Assembly (NCBI GenBank): GCA_937923145.1
Contig: CALAJT010000011.1
Span: forward strand, 1 to 62,907
Direction of reading: 5' to 3'
Source of the DNA: an uncultured Rubritalea sp.
GTDB taxonomy: Bacteria; Verrucomicrobiota; Verrucomicrobiia; Verrucomicrobiales; Akkermansiaceae
Length of the DNA: 62,907 bases
The first letter of the stretch is position 1. Every line of letters starts with the position of its first letter. The position numbers and the translations under genes are program-made. Below the pieces are notes generated by a model that was not told the DNA's origin, did no database searches, and saw only the letters and a list, made by a program, of their open reading frames with translations. Shown in pieces: positions 35,927 through 45,549 of the stretch.

Positions 35927-37549
35927 ATGAAATCAGATTTCCTCGTCATTGGCTCCGGCATCGCTGGGCTTACCTTTGCCATCCATGCGGCAGAATACGG
36001 CACAGTCACCGTGCTGACTAAAGGGCAGGCTATCGAATCTAACACAGCATGGGCACAAGGTGGTATCTCTGCTGTCCTCGACGAATCACTCCGAGCATCT
36101 GGTGATAACTTTGATAAACATGTAGCCGACACTCTCGATGCAGGTGCTGGTCTTTGTAATGAAGACGCAGTCCGCACAATTGTTGAGGCTGGGATGGAGA
36201 CTATAGAAGATCTAATAGCAGCTGGTGTAGAATTCGATCACGCTCACGGTGATGAAAGCCAATTTGCTCTTGGGAAAGAAGGTGGTCACTCAAAACGCCG
36301 CATACTCCACTGCAAAGACACCACTGGACTTGAGATAGCTAAGGCTCTTATCAAGACTGCCGCTAAGCACCCCAATATACAACTTTTAGAACAGCACTTC
36401 GCGGTAGATCTACTGACTACCGCTAAGCTAGGTATAGCCACTGAAGACCGAGCAGTCGGCGCATATGTGCTAAATGAAATGACAGGTGAAGTGAAAAAAT
36501 TTCGTTCAGACCGAGTCTTACTCTGCACTGGCGGAAGCGGTAAAGTCTACCTTTACACTACTAATCCAGATAGCTCCACTGGTGATGGACTAGCAATGGC
36601 ATGGAGAGCTGGAGCTACGATATCTAATATGGAATTCGCCCAATTCCACCCGACCTGTTTCTACAATCCCTCCGCTACGGGAGCAAAGGCTCGATCATTC
36701 TTAGTCTCTGAAGCAGTCCGCGGTGAAGGCGCTATCCTTATCAATGAAAAAGGAGAAAACTTCACCCTTAAGCATGATTCCAGAGGCTCACTCGCACCAC
36801 GTGATATCGTGGCAAGGGCGATTGACCACGAGATTAAAAAGACTGGTGCCGCATGTGTCTACCTAGATGTTACCCATAAACCAAAGGGCTTCATGCAAGA
36901 GAGATTCCCCCACATTTATAATACTCTCATGAGCTTCGGTCACGACTGTGAAAAAGATCCTATTCCCGTAGTCCCAGCTGCCCACTACCAGTGCGGAGGC
37001 GTAGCTACGAATGTGGACGGGAGGACTACCATACGTGGACTTTATGCCGTAGGAGAAGTCGCCTGCACAGGACTTCACGGAGCAAACCGACTAGCATCTA
37101 ACTCATTGTTAGAAGGTAGTGTCGTCGCCCGTAGAGCCTTAGTAGATATTTTAAAGACCTTCCCTCTCAACAAAAAGTCTCTTACCGAAATCCCGATTCC
37201 CGACTGGGAGACAGGCAATGTCACTCCACCAGACGAGCAAGTCCTCATTTCACATAACTGGGACGAAATCCGCCGCCTGATGTGGGACTACGTATCTATA
37301 GTCCGTACAGATAACCGTCTCAACAGAGCAGCCAGACGCCTCCGAAACCTCCGCAAGGAAGTTCGCGAGTTTTACTGGGGCAATACAGTGAACTCAGACA
37401 TTCTAGAATTGAGAAATTTAGTTGCAACAGGCATGCTTATTGTCGACTGTGCTACTCGTAGGAAAGAAAGTCGTGGTATTCATTTCACATTAGATTATCC
37501 TGATAAGAATGATGCTTATCTTTCAGATACCGAGCTAAGAAGATTCTAA
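35927..37549 (+). CDS. nadB: L-aspartate oxidase
   Basis: This FAD flavoprotein makes iminoaspartate for quinolinate and NAD. The FAD-binding VIGSGIAGLTFAIHAAEYG and SNTAWAQGGISAVLDE motifs are at the N-terminus. The substrate loop GGEG-like stretch SEAVRGEGAILINEKG, HxQ-type stretches and the C-terminal ALxxRRESRG-like TRRKESRGIHFTLDYP follow. 540 residues is typical. Oxygen as acceptor would yield hydrogen peroxide. panC lies immediately upstream and sodN 31 bases downstream. Confidence 0.94.
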   Translation: MKSDFLVIGSGIAGLTFAIHAAEYGTVTVLTKGQAIESNTAWAQGGISAVLDESLRASGDNFDKHVADTLDAGAGLCNEDAVRTIVEAGMETIEDLIAAGVEFDHAHGDESQFALGKEGGHSKRRILHCKDTTGLEIAKALIKTAAKHPNIQLLEQHFAVDLLTTAKLGIATEDRAVGAYVLNEMTGEVKKFRSDRVLLCTGGSGKVYLYTTNPDSSTGDGLAMAWRAGATISNMEFAQFHPTCFYNPSATGAKARSFLVSEAVRGEGAILINEKGENFTLKHDSRGSLAPRDIVARAIDHEIKKTGAACVYLDVTHKPKGFMQERFPHIYNTLMSFGHDCEKDPIPVVPAAHYQCGGVATNVDGRTTIRGLYAVGEVACTGLHGANRLASNSLLEGSVVARRALVDILKTFPLNKKSLTEIPIPDWETGNVTPPDEQVLISHNWDEIRRLMWDYVSIVRTDNRLNRAARRLRNLRKEVREFYWGNTVNSDILELRNLVATGMLIVDCATRRKESRGIHFTLDYPDKNDAYLSDTELRRF

Positions 37550-37580
37550 AACTAAATATTAACAACCAACTACTAACAAA

Positions 37581-38033
37581 ATGAAGAAACTACTCACATT
37601 ATCAGCAGCACTAGCAACCGCTACTTTCACATTCATACCTGTAGCTATGGCTCACTGTGAAGTCCCTTGTGGTATCTATTCAGATGACACAGTTTTCACT
37701 GACTTGCACACCCACTTGCAAACTATTGAGAAAGCGATGACTGAGATCAATACTCTTTCTAAGGAACCTACTAAGAACATGAACCAAATCGTACGCTGGG
37801 TGAATAACAAAGAAATTCATGCTACTAAGATCCAAGAGATCGTATCTCAGTATTTCCTCACACAACGTGTCAAAATGGACGAGGCAGACAAGAACGCATA
37901 CATGCTCAAGCTCACTCAACTACACCAAATCACAGTTTATGCTATGAAATGCAAGCAGACTACTGATATAGAAAACGCACATAATTTACATAAGGTTCTA
38001 GATGCTTTCAAAGCTACTTATTCTAAGAAATAA
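37581..38033 (+). CDS. sodN: Nickel superoxide dismutase with Sec signal peptide
   Basis: NiSOD dismutates superoxide using a nickel bound by the N-terminal His1-Cys2-xx-Pro5-Cys6-Gly7-x-Tyr9 hook. Here H25-C26-x-x-P29-C30-G31-x-Y33 (HCEVPCGIY) follows directly a signal peptide whose cleavage after AMA (A24) would make His25 the free N-terminus. Typical NiSOD needs a short propeptide cut by SodX, and no sodX is adjacent here. The rest is a four-helix bundle of about 117 residues. The enzyme is thus probably exported. It sits between nadB and a YdjY-like gene. Confidence 0.9.
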   Translation: MKKLLTLSAALATATFTFIPVAMAHCEVPCGIYSDDTVFTDLHTHLQTIEKAMTEINTLSKEPTKNMNQIVRWVNNKEIHATKIQEIVSQYFLTQRVKMDEADKNAYMLKLTQLHQITVYAMKCKQTTDIENAHNLHKVLDAFKATYSKK

Positions 38034-38073
38034 ACTCTAAGAAAAACCAACCGATCCACGTTCTCATAATCAG

Positions 38074-38883
38074 ATGCGTATTAAATTCATCACTCACTCA
38101 GTTTTAGCAATGCTAACACCTCTTGTACTCAATGGACAAGAGGTCAAGCCTGCTACTATCACACCACCAACTTCAGAAGCCACCGAAGCCGAGAGTGAGC
38201 AAGCTAAAACGGAGAAGAAACTAGAAATAGTAAAGGTCTCCGAAGACATTTTCGATCTCGGTGAAATCCGCATCAATAAAAAGACTCGCGAGATTACATT
38301 CCCTGCAACTGTAGAGATTACTGGTATTCCAGATGCTAAAAACCAGACAATCGTAGAGTATGTCCTCGTTAACCCTGAAGGCAAAATTCACGAAAGTCTC
38401 TTCCTAACTGAGATCAAGCCTAGCCATCTTAACGTAGCTTTCAAACTACTAGGATATAAGGAATCAAAACACCTTTTCCGTGTTGTAAATAAAAATTTTC
38501 AGCCACAGGAAGAGTATGAAAAAGCGACTCCTGAGCAGATTAAAGAATCACGCTTTGATATGGTGATTAAATGGAAAGGTTCTGACGGCAAAGTAGTTTC
38601 TCATAACATTAATGAACTAATCCATAATGCCGAAACCGACAAGCCTATGGAAGCTGGTCCCTGGGTATACGGAGGTTCATTCATCTATCAGGGAAAGTAT
38701 GTAGCCGATCTCAACAAAGATTTATTCGCTATATTTACTGATCGAGGCTCGATAGGCAACTACGCTGGAGAAGGCAGAGAAGATGATACGCTCTGGTTCC
38801 CCAACAGCAAAGTCATGCCACCAATGGGCACTAAAACTACTTTTCACCTCACACCATTTGTCGAAAAGGCAGAAAAGAAATAA
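38074..38883 (+). CDS. Exported YdjY-domain protein
   Basis: The signal peptide ends near NGQE. After an acidic linker (~20-45), residues ~50-190 match the YdjY domain found in PVC bacteria: EITFPATVEI, a GKIHESLFLTEIKPSHLN helix-strand region, and AFKLLGYKESKHL. The C-terminal part has a GPWVYGGSFIYQGKY strand pair. The biochemical function of the domain is unknown. It is 40 bases from sodN and 22 bases from the squalene-cyclase-like gene, so the three form an apparent operon. Confidence 0.72.
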   Translation: MRIKFITHSVLAMLTPLVLNGQEVKPATITPPTSEATEAESEQAKTEKKLEIVKVSEDIFDLGEIRINKKTREITFPATVEITGIPDAKNQTIVEYVLVNPEGKIHESLFLTEIKPSHLNVAFKLLGYKESKHLFRVVNKNFQPQEEYEKATPEQIKESRFDMVIKWKGSDGKVVSHNINELIHNAETDKPMEAGPWVYGGSFIYQGKYVADLNKDLFAIFTDRGSIGNYAGEGREDDTLWFPNSKVMPPMGTKTTFHLTPFVEKAEKK

Positions 38884-38905
38884 CTAATAGAACCAATAAT
38901 AACTG

Positions 38906-40078
38906 ATGAAAAAAATCATCCACTCAACAATTTTAGCAGTGAGCATCTGCACAAGTTTGACAGCAGTAACAACAATCTCTGCTCAGGCTCAAACTAATCC
39001 ACAAGCTCCTTACATTTCTCTAAAACTAGAAATGGAAAATGCCATCCGCACAGGTAATGGCTTCATGCAAAAGCAACAGAATGAGAAAGGATATTGGAAG
39101 GAAGAAACCATTCCTGCCTACACCGCCCTCTCCATCACAGCTGCAATGCGAGATCCAAATCTAGCTGATGGAGCAACGCCCGAGCACATTAAGAAAGCCT
39201 ACACATGGCTTCTTTCTAATCAAAAGGAATCAGGCGCTATCTATGGAAAAGGATTAGCTACTTATAACACAGCCACCAGCATCATGGCACTCGTAGCATC
39301 GGGTGATGAATCACATGTTCAGCCAATATTAAAGGCAAGATCATTCCTTATCAGCCAGCAAGCCCATCTCGGTGATAACAAGCTCATGAACAAGTATGAT
39401 GGTGGCATCGGATACGGTGGCACTCACCCTCACTCTGACATGTCTAACACCTACCTCTCTATCGAGGCTCTGAAACTTTCTGAGCAAGTAGCTAAAGATG
39501 GCAAGAACGGTGAGCAGCCAGATCTCGATTGGAAAAGCGCCCTTACCTTTATTAACCGCTGTCAGAATCTAGAGAAGACTAACGATCAACCAAACACCAG
39601 CAACGATGGATCATTCGTTTACTTCCCTGGCAACTCAAAGGCTGGCACACAGAAGAATGCAGATGGCACCGAGACACTTCGTGGCTACGGCTCCATCTCC
39701 TACGCTGGGTTACTTTCACTCATCTATGCTGATGTTGCTAAGGAAGACCCTCGTGTATCGACAGTGATCGAATGGCTCAATGCAAACTTCTCACTGAAAG
39801 AGAACCCAGGTCTAGGTCAGCAAGGACTTTACTATTATTATCATGCTATGTCGAAAGCTCTTACAGCAGCTGGCATCGACAAGATGAAGACTAAAGATGG
39901 TAAAGAAGTCGACTGGCGTAAGGAGTTAGCAACTATCATCATCACCGCTCAACGCGAAGACGGATCATGGGTAAATGAGAACGCTCGCTGGTGGGAAAAC
40001 CAGCCTGAGCTAGTCACATGCTATGCGGTCCTCACACTAGAGCAGATCCACGCATCTATGCCACAGGCGGTGAAGTAA
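38906..40078 (+). CDS. Exported squalene-cyclase/prenyltransferase-fold protein
   Basis: The signal peptide ends ISAQA before Q. The mature protein has (alpha/alpha)-barrel repeats of the terpene cyclase/prenyltransferase type: QNEKGYWKEETIPAYTALS near 54-75, YTWLLSNQKESGAIYGKG near 105-120, and AQREDGSWVNENARWWEN near 350. There is no DxDD or other cyclase motif, so it is probably a binding or structural member rather than a cyclase. The partner gene upstream encodes a YdjY-domain protein. A strong terminator follows. Confidence 0.85.
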   Translation: MKKIIHSTILAVSICTSLTAVTTISAQAQTNPQAPYISLKLEMENAIRTGNGFMQKQQNEKGYWKEETIPAYTALSITAAMRDPNLADGATPEHIKKAYTWLLSNQKESGAIYGKGLATYNTATSIMALVASGDESHVQPILKARSFLISQQAHLGDNKLMNKYDGGIGYGGTHPHSDMSNTYLSIEALKLSEQVAKDGKNGEQPDLDWKSALTFINRCQNLEKTNDQPNTSNDGSFVYFPGNSKAGTQKNADGTETLRGYGSISYAGLLSLIYADVAKEDPRVSTVIEWLNANFSLKENPGLGQQGLYYYYHAMSKALTAAGIDKMKTKDGKEVDWRKELATIIITAQREDGSWVNENARWWENQPELVTCYAVLTLEQIHASMPQAVK

Positions 40079-40103
40079 GCAGCAATTAAGAAAATCAATT
40101 TTC

Positions 40104-40139
40104 AAGTCACTGGTTCATTATGAACCAGTGACTTTTCAT
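40104..40139 (+). terminator. Intrinsic terminator behind the sodN-ydjY-cyclase-like genes
   Basis: AAGTCACTGGTTCA (40104-40117) and TGAACCAGTGACTT (40121-40134) form a perfect 14-bp stem with a three-base loop, followed by TTCATTT. Confidence 0.85.
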
Positions 40140-40239
40140 TTCAGTGAATAGACGAAATAAATACTCTAGTTAGACTTGCCCCTATACCTATTCCCTGCTT
40201 ACTTTTCCGCAGAAAACAATTTCAACCTATTAATCAAAC

Positions 40240-41541
40240 ATGAAAATCGTAGTCGCATACTCAGGAGGTCTCGATACCTCAGTTCTTCTCAAATGGCTTA
40301 AGGACAAATACAACGCAGAAATCATCGCTTACTGTGCTGACGTAGGTCAGGCTGAAGAGCTAGATGGTCTCGAAGCTAAGGCGCTCGCTACTGGTGCATC
40401 TAAATGCTACATCGGCGACCTCAAGGAAGAATTCGCTAGCGATTTCATTTTCCCTATGTTCCAAGGCAATGCTCTCTATGAAGGTCGCTATCTTCTAGGA
40501 ACATCCATCGCTCGTCCTTGTATCACTAAAGGAATGGTAGATGTTGCAATCGCAGAGGGCGCAGACGCTATCGCCCACGGTGCTACTGGAAAAGGAAATG
40601 ATCAGGTTCGTTTCGAGCTCTCAGTGGCAGCACTAGCTCCTCATATCAAATGTATCGCACCGTGGAGAGATGACGAATTCCGCGCTCAATTCCCAGGCAG
40701 AGCAGAAATGATCGCCTACGCTGAAGAGAACGATATTCCAATCAAGGCATCGATGAAGAAGCCTTATTCAATGGACAGAAACCTTCTCCACATTTCATTC
40801 GAAGCAGGCGCTATGGAAGACGTATGGCACGATGCTACAGGTGAATCTGATAAGGACATGTATGTGCTCTCAGTATCACCAGAAGACGCTCCAGACACAG
40901 CGCAGTATGTGCAGTTCCTATTTGAGAAAGGTGACGTAGTAGGTCTCCAGACTGAAGGTCTAACAGAACTCATCACAGAGCTAGGTGACATCTCAGCTAA
41001 CGGTGAAAAAGACGGCTACACATTACTCAACCCTTATGGGGTTATGCGTGTGCTTAATGCACTCGGTGGCAAGCACGGCATAGGCAGAGTTGATCTTGTA
41101 GAGAACCGCTTCGTAGGTATGAAGTCCCGTGGAGTCTATGAGACACCAGGTGGCACCGTCCTCCTCGCTGCTCACCAAGACTTGGAGACTCTCACTATCG
41201 ATCGTGAAGCTCAAGCCCTCCGTGACTCACTCATTCCAAAGTATGCACAGCTCATCTACAATGGTTTCTGGTATGCTCCAGAGCGTGAAGCTCTCCAAGC
41301 TCTCATCACAAGCACTCAACAGACTGTCACTGGTGAAGTGAGACTCAAGCTCTACAAAGGCAACTGTCTCCAAGCTGGACGCCGCTCACCACTCTCACTT
41401 TACGACGAAGATGTGGCTTCCATGGAAGGTGCTGAAGATGGTAAAGAAGAAGCATACAACCAAAATGACGCATCAGGCTTTATCGCTCTCAATGCACTAC
41501 GCTTGAAAGCAAATGCTAAGCAGAAGGAACAAATGAAGTAA
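40240..41541 (+). CDS. argG: Argininosuccinate synthase
   Basis: It condenses citrulline and aspartate for arginine synthesis. The PP-loop [15 protein letters not shown] is at the N-terminus; [12 protein letters not shown] and [20 protein letters not shown] are conserved ASS segments. The 433-residue length is slightly longer than usual due to a charged C-terminal tail. argH is not adjacent. It is flanked by terminators, so it is an independent unit. Confidence 0.97.
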   Translation: MKIVVAYSGGLDTSVLLKWLKDKYNAEIIAYCADVGQAEELDGLEAKALATGASKCYIGDLKEEFASDFIFPMFQGNALYEGRYLLGTSIARPCITKGMVDVAIAEGADAIAHGATGKGNDQVRFELSVAALAPHIKCIAPWRDDEFRAQFPGRAEMIAYAEENDIPIKASMKKPYSMDRNLLHISFEAGAMEDVWHDATGESDKDMYVLSVSPEDAPDTAQYVQFLFEKGDVVGLQTEGLTELITELGDISANGEKDGYTLLNPYGVMRVLNALGGKHGIGRVDLVENRFVGMKSRGVYETPGGTVLLAAHQDLETLTIDREAQALRDSLIPKYAQLIYNGFWYAPEREALQALITSTQQTVTGEVRLKLYKGNCLQAGRRSPLSLYDEDVASMEGAEDGKEEAYNQNDASGFIALNALRLKANAKQKEQMK

Positions 41542-41565
41542 GTTCATTCTGAAAAAATAATTTAG

Positions 41566-41600
41566 AATCCAGTATGAGTAAAAAGCATACTGGATTTTTT
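41566..41600 (+). terminator. argG terminator
   Basis: AATCCAGTATG (41566-41576) pairs with CATACTGGATT (41586-41596), followed by a T-run. Confidence 0.85.
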
Positions 41601-41607
41601 GTTTACT

Positions 41608-41639
41608 AAAAAGCCGCTAAGGAAAGTTACCTAGCGGCT
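41608..41639 (-). terminator. purC terminator (minus strand)
   Basis: AGCCGCTAAGG (41612-41622) pairs with CCTAGCGGCT (41630-41639) with one bulged base. On the minus strand the stem runs into a T-tract (A-run 41608-41612 on the plus strand). It lies 26 bases behind purC. Confidence 0.8.
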
Positions 41640-41665
41640 CAGAAAAATGATTCTGTCAGAAGTAA

Positions 41666-42379
41666 CTAAGAAATAACTTTCTCAACACGTTTCAGGACTT
41701 CTTCGTAGCCTTCCATGACATCTCCTAGATCTTGGCGGAAGCGATCTTTGTCTAGCTTCTTACCTGTCTCTATATCCCATAAGCGACATGTGTCAGGGCT
41801 GATTTCGTCTGCTAGCACGATCTTAGCTTCACCATCTTTAGTGCGACCAAACTCGATTTTAAAGTCAACAAGCTTGAGTCCACATTGCTTGAAAAAATCG
41901 ATCATCACATCATTTACGATGAGTGCTTTTTCTTTCAGTTCTGCACATTCCTCAGGAGTTGCTAGTCCCATTTCACGAGCGTAGTCATCATTGATGAGTG
42001 GATCTCCTAGTTCATCTGACTTGTATGAAAACTCTACGATTGGTTGATTAAATACAGTGCCTTCTTCTACTGCCATACGATTACTGAATGAACCAGCAGC
42101 TATATTACGCACAATGACTTCTACCATGAGGATCTCTACATTCTTCACTAACAGATTGATCTCATCGATCTGACCTACAAGATGAGTCTCCACACCTTTG
42201 GTTTCCAACATACGGTAAAGAGCGAGAGTGATCGCTGTGTTTAGCTTTCCTTTATTCTCGAAATTAGCCTTCTTTTCTGCGTTGAAAGCAGTGGCTTCAT
42301 CCTTATATTCCATGCGCAAGACATTCGGGTCATCAGTGGTAAAGAGTCGCTTTGCCTTTCCTTCGTATATTGGTTCCAT
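41666..42379 (-). CDS. purC: Phosphoribosylaminoimidazole-succinocarboxamide synthase
   Basis: SAICAR synthetase of purine synthesis, ATP-dependent. MEPIYEGKAKRLFTTDDPN is the family start; EVIVRNIAAGSFSNRM and LVDFKIEFG are conserved. 237 residues is typical of the single-domain form. It lies 52 bases behind the sodium/solute symporter gene on the same strand. Confidence 0.96.
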   Translation of the reverse strand: MEPIYEGKAKRLFTTDDPNVLRMEYKDEATAFNAEKKANFENKGKLNTAITLALYRMLETKGVETHLVGQIDEINLLVKNVEILMVEVIVRNIAAGSFSNRMAVEEGTVFNQPIVEFSYKSDELGDPLINDDYAREMGLATPEECAELKEKALIVNDVMIDFFKQCGLKLVDFKIEFGRTKDGEAKIVLADEISPDTCRLWDIETGKKLDKDRFRQDLGDVMEGYEEVLKRVEKVIS

Positions 42380-42431
42380 ATATGTTTTGATTTAGTGATA
42401 TTTAAGTGTGTGGTCAATCTGAATTTGAAAT

Positions 42432-44021
42432 TTAATAATCCTTACCCTCTTCTGTATTTGCTCCAGGGATCATTAGTCCAAATACAACTGTGACGATAGT
42501 ATTGATAGGGTAAAACCATGCGAAACTAATCGAAGGCTTATGGAAAAACGCTTCAGGATTCTCCATGAGACCAGACGCTTTGATAAGAGTATACACATCT
42601 GGAAGTGCCCATGCAGCGATGAGAATGGAAAGTATGACCCCTGTAAGTATTCCTCTATAACTAGCACTAGCTTTCCATGGACCAACAGCAAGTATAAGAA
42701 TACCTAACAGTGCACCATAAACATAAGCTACCATCCTAAATGCGAGCCCGATGAGGTCTTTATCCCCTGCTTCAGAATGATTAAAGCTTAGTAGAATAGA
42801 AACCGTAGAAAGTATCACTGCCCATCCTAAAACGAGGAGTTTAGATTTAGTAAGCATCTTCGGATTGTTTCCATGTTCTTCCATGTATTTTTTGCCGTAG
42901 AATGCAGATAGACTCGTCTGCGATAATGCAGCTAATATGGAATCTAGACTAGAAACAGCTGCCGCAAATGCACCAGCAATAATCAGACCTTTTAATCCAG
43001 TAGGTAAAACGGTCACGATCCATGTAGGGAAGACGTTATTGCTATCCTTCGCGAACATAGCTGCTTCTTGAGCTGTAGGGTCATTCACGATATACCATGC
43101 GAATAATCCTGCTCCCACCATGAGCATAAGCAGTGTGATCACTTGGGAAATACTACTCCAGACGATCGCCTTACGTGCTTCTGACTCACTGCCACAGCAG
43201 AACATTCTCTGTGCGTTCAGTTGATCTGTTCCAAATGCAGCTAGATTCTGGAACGGCATTGCGAAGATAGCTACCCAGAATGTGTATTGCACCATCGGGT
43301 TCTCAAATGGGCTCGTCATATCGAACCATTTGAATTTATTCACTACTTCTCCATTTTCCAAAGTAACGCTAGAGTTAAGAGTAACGATTTGATCCCAACC
43401 GATTGAGTTGATTAACCAGAAGAGAGCGATTAAACCACCTACGATAAAGACAACGAACTGCATAACATCCGTCCATATAACAGTTCTCATTCCGCCCATT
43501 AATGTCCAAAGAACGGCGAACGCACCGATGACGAGAATACACGTGGTCATATCTAAGCCTGTAACGACTTGTAGAATGATCGCTGTAACTAGAACTCTAA
43601 CACTTTGTCCTAATATAGAGCCTAAGCTGAAGAGGACGGTAACGAGTCTTTTAACTCTCTCACCTAATTGATTTCCCATGTAGTCATAGGGACTAAAAAT
43701 TTCTTTTTTATAGTATAATGGCACTAGGTAAAAACCCACAATGAATCTTGCCATAATAGAACCGATACCCCATACGAGATAGGTGAAATCCCCTTGCAGA
43801 GCAAAAACCATTCCTGGAACACCTATGAAAGTAAGAGCACTGATTTCAGTCGCAATGATAGAGCCACTTACTGCTGGCCAGGGTAGAGACTTGCCTCCTA
43901 AGAAGAAGTCTTTAATCGTAGCTTGTTCCCCTCTCAATGCGTGACCTATCACTGTCGTCAATGCCATATAGCCAAAGACCACCATCCAGTCGATCCAGCT
44001 AAAGTACTCGTGTATTTCCAT
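42432..44021 (-). CDS. Sodium:solute symporter (SSS family)
   Basis: The protein is 529 residues with about 13 predicted membrane helices, beginning IDWMVVFGYMALTTVIGHAL. FLGGKSLPWPAVSGSIIATE and GMRTVIWTDVMQFVVFIVGG are conserved SSS signatures. The substrate could be a sugar, amino acid or organic anion and cannot be read directly. Many PVC genomes hold numerous paralogues for sugars. It is upstream of purC but functionally unrelated as far as I can see. Confidence 0.9.
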   Translation of the reverse strand: MEIHEYFSWIDWMVVFGYMALTTVIGHALRGEQATIKDFFLGGKSLPWPAVSGSIIATEISALTFIGVPGMVFALQGDFTYLVWGIGSIMARFIVGFYLVPLYYKKEIFSPYDYMGNQLGERVKRLVTVLFSLGSILGQSVRVLVTAIILQVVTGLDMTTCILVIGAFAVLWTLMGGMRTVIWTDVMQFVVFIVGGLIALFWLINSIGWDQIVTLNSSVTLENGEVVNKFKWFDMTSPFENPMVQYTFWVAIFAMPFQNLAAFGTDQLNAQRMFCCGSESEARKAIVWSSISQVITLLMLMVGAGLFAWYIVNDPTAQEAAMFAKDSNNVFPTWIVTVLPTGLKGLIIAGAFAAAVSSLDSILAALSQTSLSAFYGKKYMEEHGNNPKMLTKSKLLVLGWAVILSTVSILLSFNHSEAGDKDLIGLAFRMVAYVYGALLGILILAVGPWKASASYRGILTGVILSILIAAWALPDVYTLIKASGLMENPEAFFHKPSISFAWFYPINTIVTVVFGLMIPGANTEEGKDY

Positions 44022-44151
44022 AGCGCAGAGACTAATTAGCAGATTGCGGCAAGTCCACTTCTTAATCTCGCGATGCGCATTTTCTTGTGTATGTCGTCGA
44101 TGTCACAGATTCAGACTTCCCATTGCTAGAATCGGTGCTTAGTTTCCACCT

Positions 44152-45549
44152 ATGCACAAGGAGGTCATGGAAAATAACATTTTACTCAGTCAGCTCAGTG
44201 ATGCAGTTGAGGCTAGAGATGCTAATTTGTTCTTATCCATTGCTGAGAATCTCCACCATGCTGACCTTGCAGATTTTTATGAAGATCTAGACGATGATGA
44301 ACATGATTTCTTCACTGCGTCACTAGGTGCTGAAAAATTCTCCAAAGTGATCACTGACCTCCCTGACACAATGGTCGAGGAATCGCTAGATCGATTCAGC
44401 GTGGATGATCAGCGAGAGATTCTAGATCAAGTTTCAGACGATGATCGAGTAGATCTACTGCAAGACGTTTCAGATGAGTCTAGGCAGAAATTCCTAGCCT
44501 TAGTCGAGCCTGATGACATGGATGCCACGCGCTCCTTGCTCGGCTATAAGGAAGACACTGCTGGTGGAAGGATGACTACCGTCTACGGTAGAATAGCGCT
44601 GAAAATGACGGTCAAAGAGGCTCTAGACGAGCTTCGTGGTTCCTATTCTCAAACAGAGTCTCTTGCTAGAGTTTACGTTACAGATACTGATGGTAAATTG
44701 ATCGGTCGTCTACGATTCCGTGACTTAGCTTTTAATACTTGGGACACTCCAATAAGTGAAATCTACTTACCTTGTAATCATACTATACTAGCCACTGCAG
44801 ATCAGGAAGAAGCTGCGAAGATGTTCTCGCAGTATGATCTCATCATACTTCCCGTGGTCGATACCTCTGGACGTCTACTAGGTATCATCACCTACGATGA
44901 CGCGCTCGAAATCATTGAAGAAGAATCTGCGGAGGACATGGAGAAAATGGCTGGTTTCGCTGGTGAAACTTCAGAGCAAACCTACCTCAACACCTCTATA
45001 TCTACACACTTCAAACGTAGATTTCCATGGCTCTTAGGCTTAGCGTTTCTAGCGATAGCTTCTGGCTATGTAATGATCCGGTTCGAAGACGTGCTCACGA
45101 GTTTCTTCATGCTATCACTCTTCCTACCCATGGTAGTAGCAGCTGGAGGTAACACAGGAGGTCAAGCATCTACGATGGTTATTCGTGCAATGGCTGTCGG
45201 GGAACTAGGTGAAGGTAATTCAATGCGAGTGGCATGGAAGGAATTACGTTTAGGACTAATCCTAGGATCTCTATTGGGCTTTTGTATCGCTCTTTTCACA
45301 ATCTTTATCCTCCCCCTCTTCGGCGGAACGATGCCTGAAGGCGTCACTTATTTACAGTTCGGAATTGCAGTCGCCATTTCTCTAACAGCCCAGATCATGA
45401 CTTCCACTCTTGTGGGATCATTACTACCTATTGGAGCTAGAAAAGCCAATATTGACCCTGCAGTAGTCGCCGCTCCAGCGATTACTACGATTGTAGATGT
45501 CTCTGGAATGGTGATCTACTTCTTCGTAGCACAGATATTGTTGCTATAG
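44152..45549 (+). CDS. mgtE: Magnesium transporter MgtE
   Basis: The protein has the MgtE layout: an N-terminal acidic helical domain (residues 1-~130), two CBS domains (~130-255), and five membrane helices (~290-465) with the pore-forming signature (MVVAAGGNTGGQASTMVIRA). It takes up magnesium (and Co2+) with the cytoplasmic domains sensing Mg2+. The start is ATG 44152, or 44167; an AAGGAGGT at 44157 lies too near either to decide. Its end overlaps mnmA by six bases in convergent orientation. Confidence 0.95.
   Translation: MHKEVMENNILLSQLSDAVEARDANLFLSIAENLHHADLADFYEDLDDDEHDFFTASLGAEKFSKVITDLPDTMVEESLDRFSVDDQREILDQVSDDDRVDLLQDVSDESRQKFLALVEPDDMDATRSLLGYKEDTAGGRMTTVYGRIALKMTVKEALDELRGSYSQTESLARVYVTDTDGKLIGRLRFRDLAFNTWDTPISEIYLPCNHTILATADQEEAAKMFSQYDLIILPVVDTSGRLLGIITYDDALEIIEEESAEDMEKMAGFAGETSEQTYLNTSISTHFKRRFPWLLGLAFLAIASGYVMIRFEDVLTSFFMLSLFLPMVVAAGGNTGGQASTMVIRAMAVGELGEGNSMRVAWKELRLGLILGSLLGFCIALFTIFILPLFGGTMPEGVTYLQFGIAVAISLTAQIMTSTLVGSLLPIGARKANIDPAVVAAPAITTIVDVSGMVIYFFVAQILLL

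Noticed and set aside
38906-40078. Functional squalene/hopene cyclase
   Set aside because: The DxDD catalytic motif is missing and the protein is only 390 residues, so it is probably a fold relative only.
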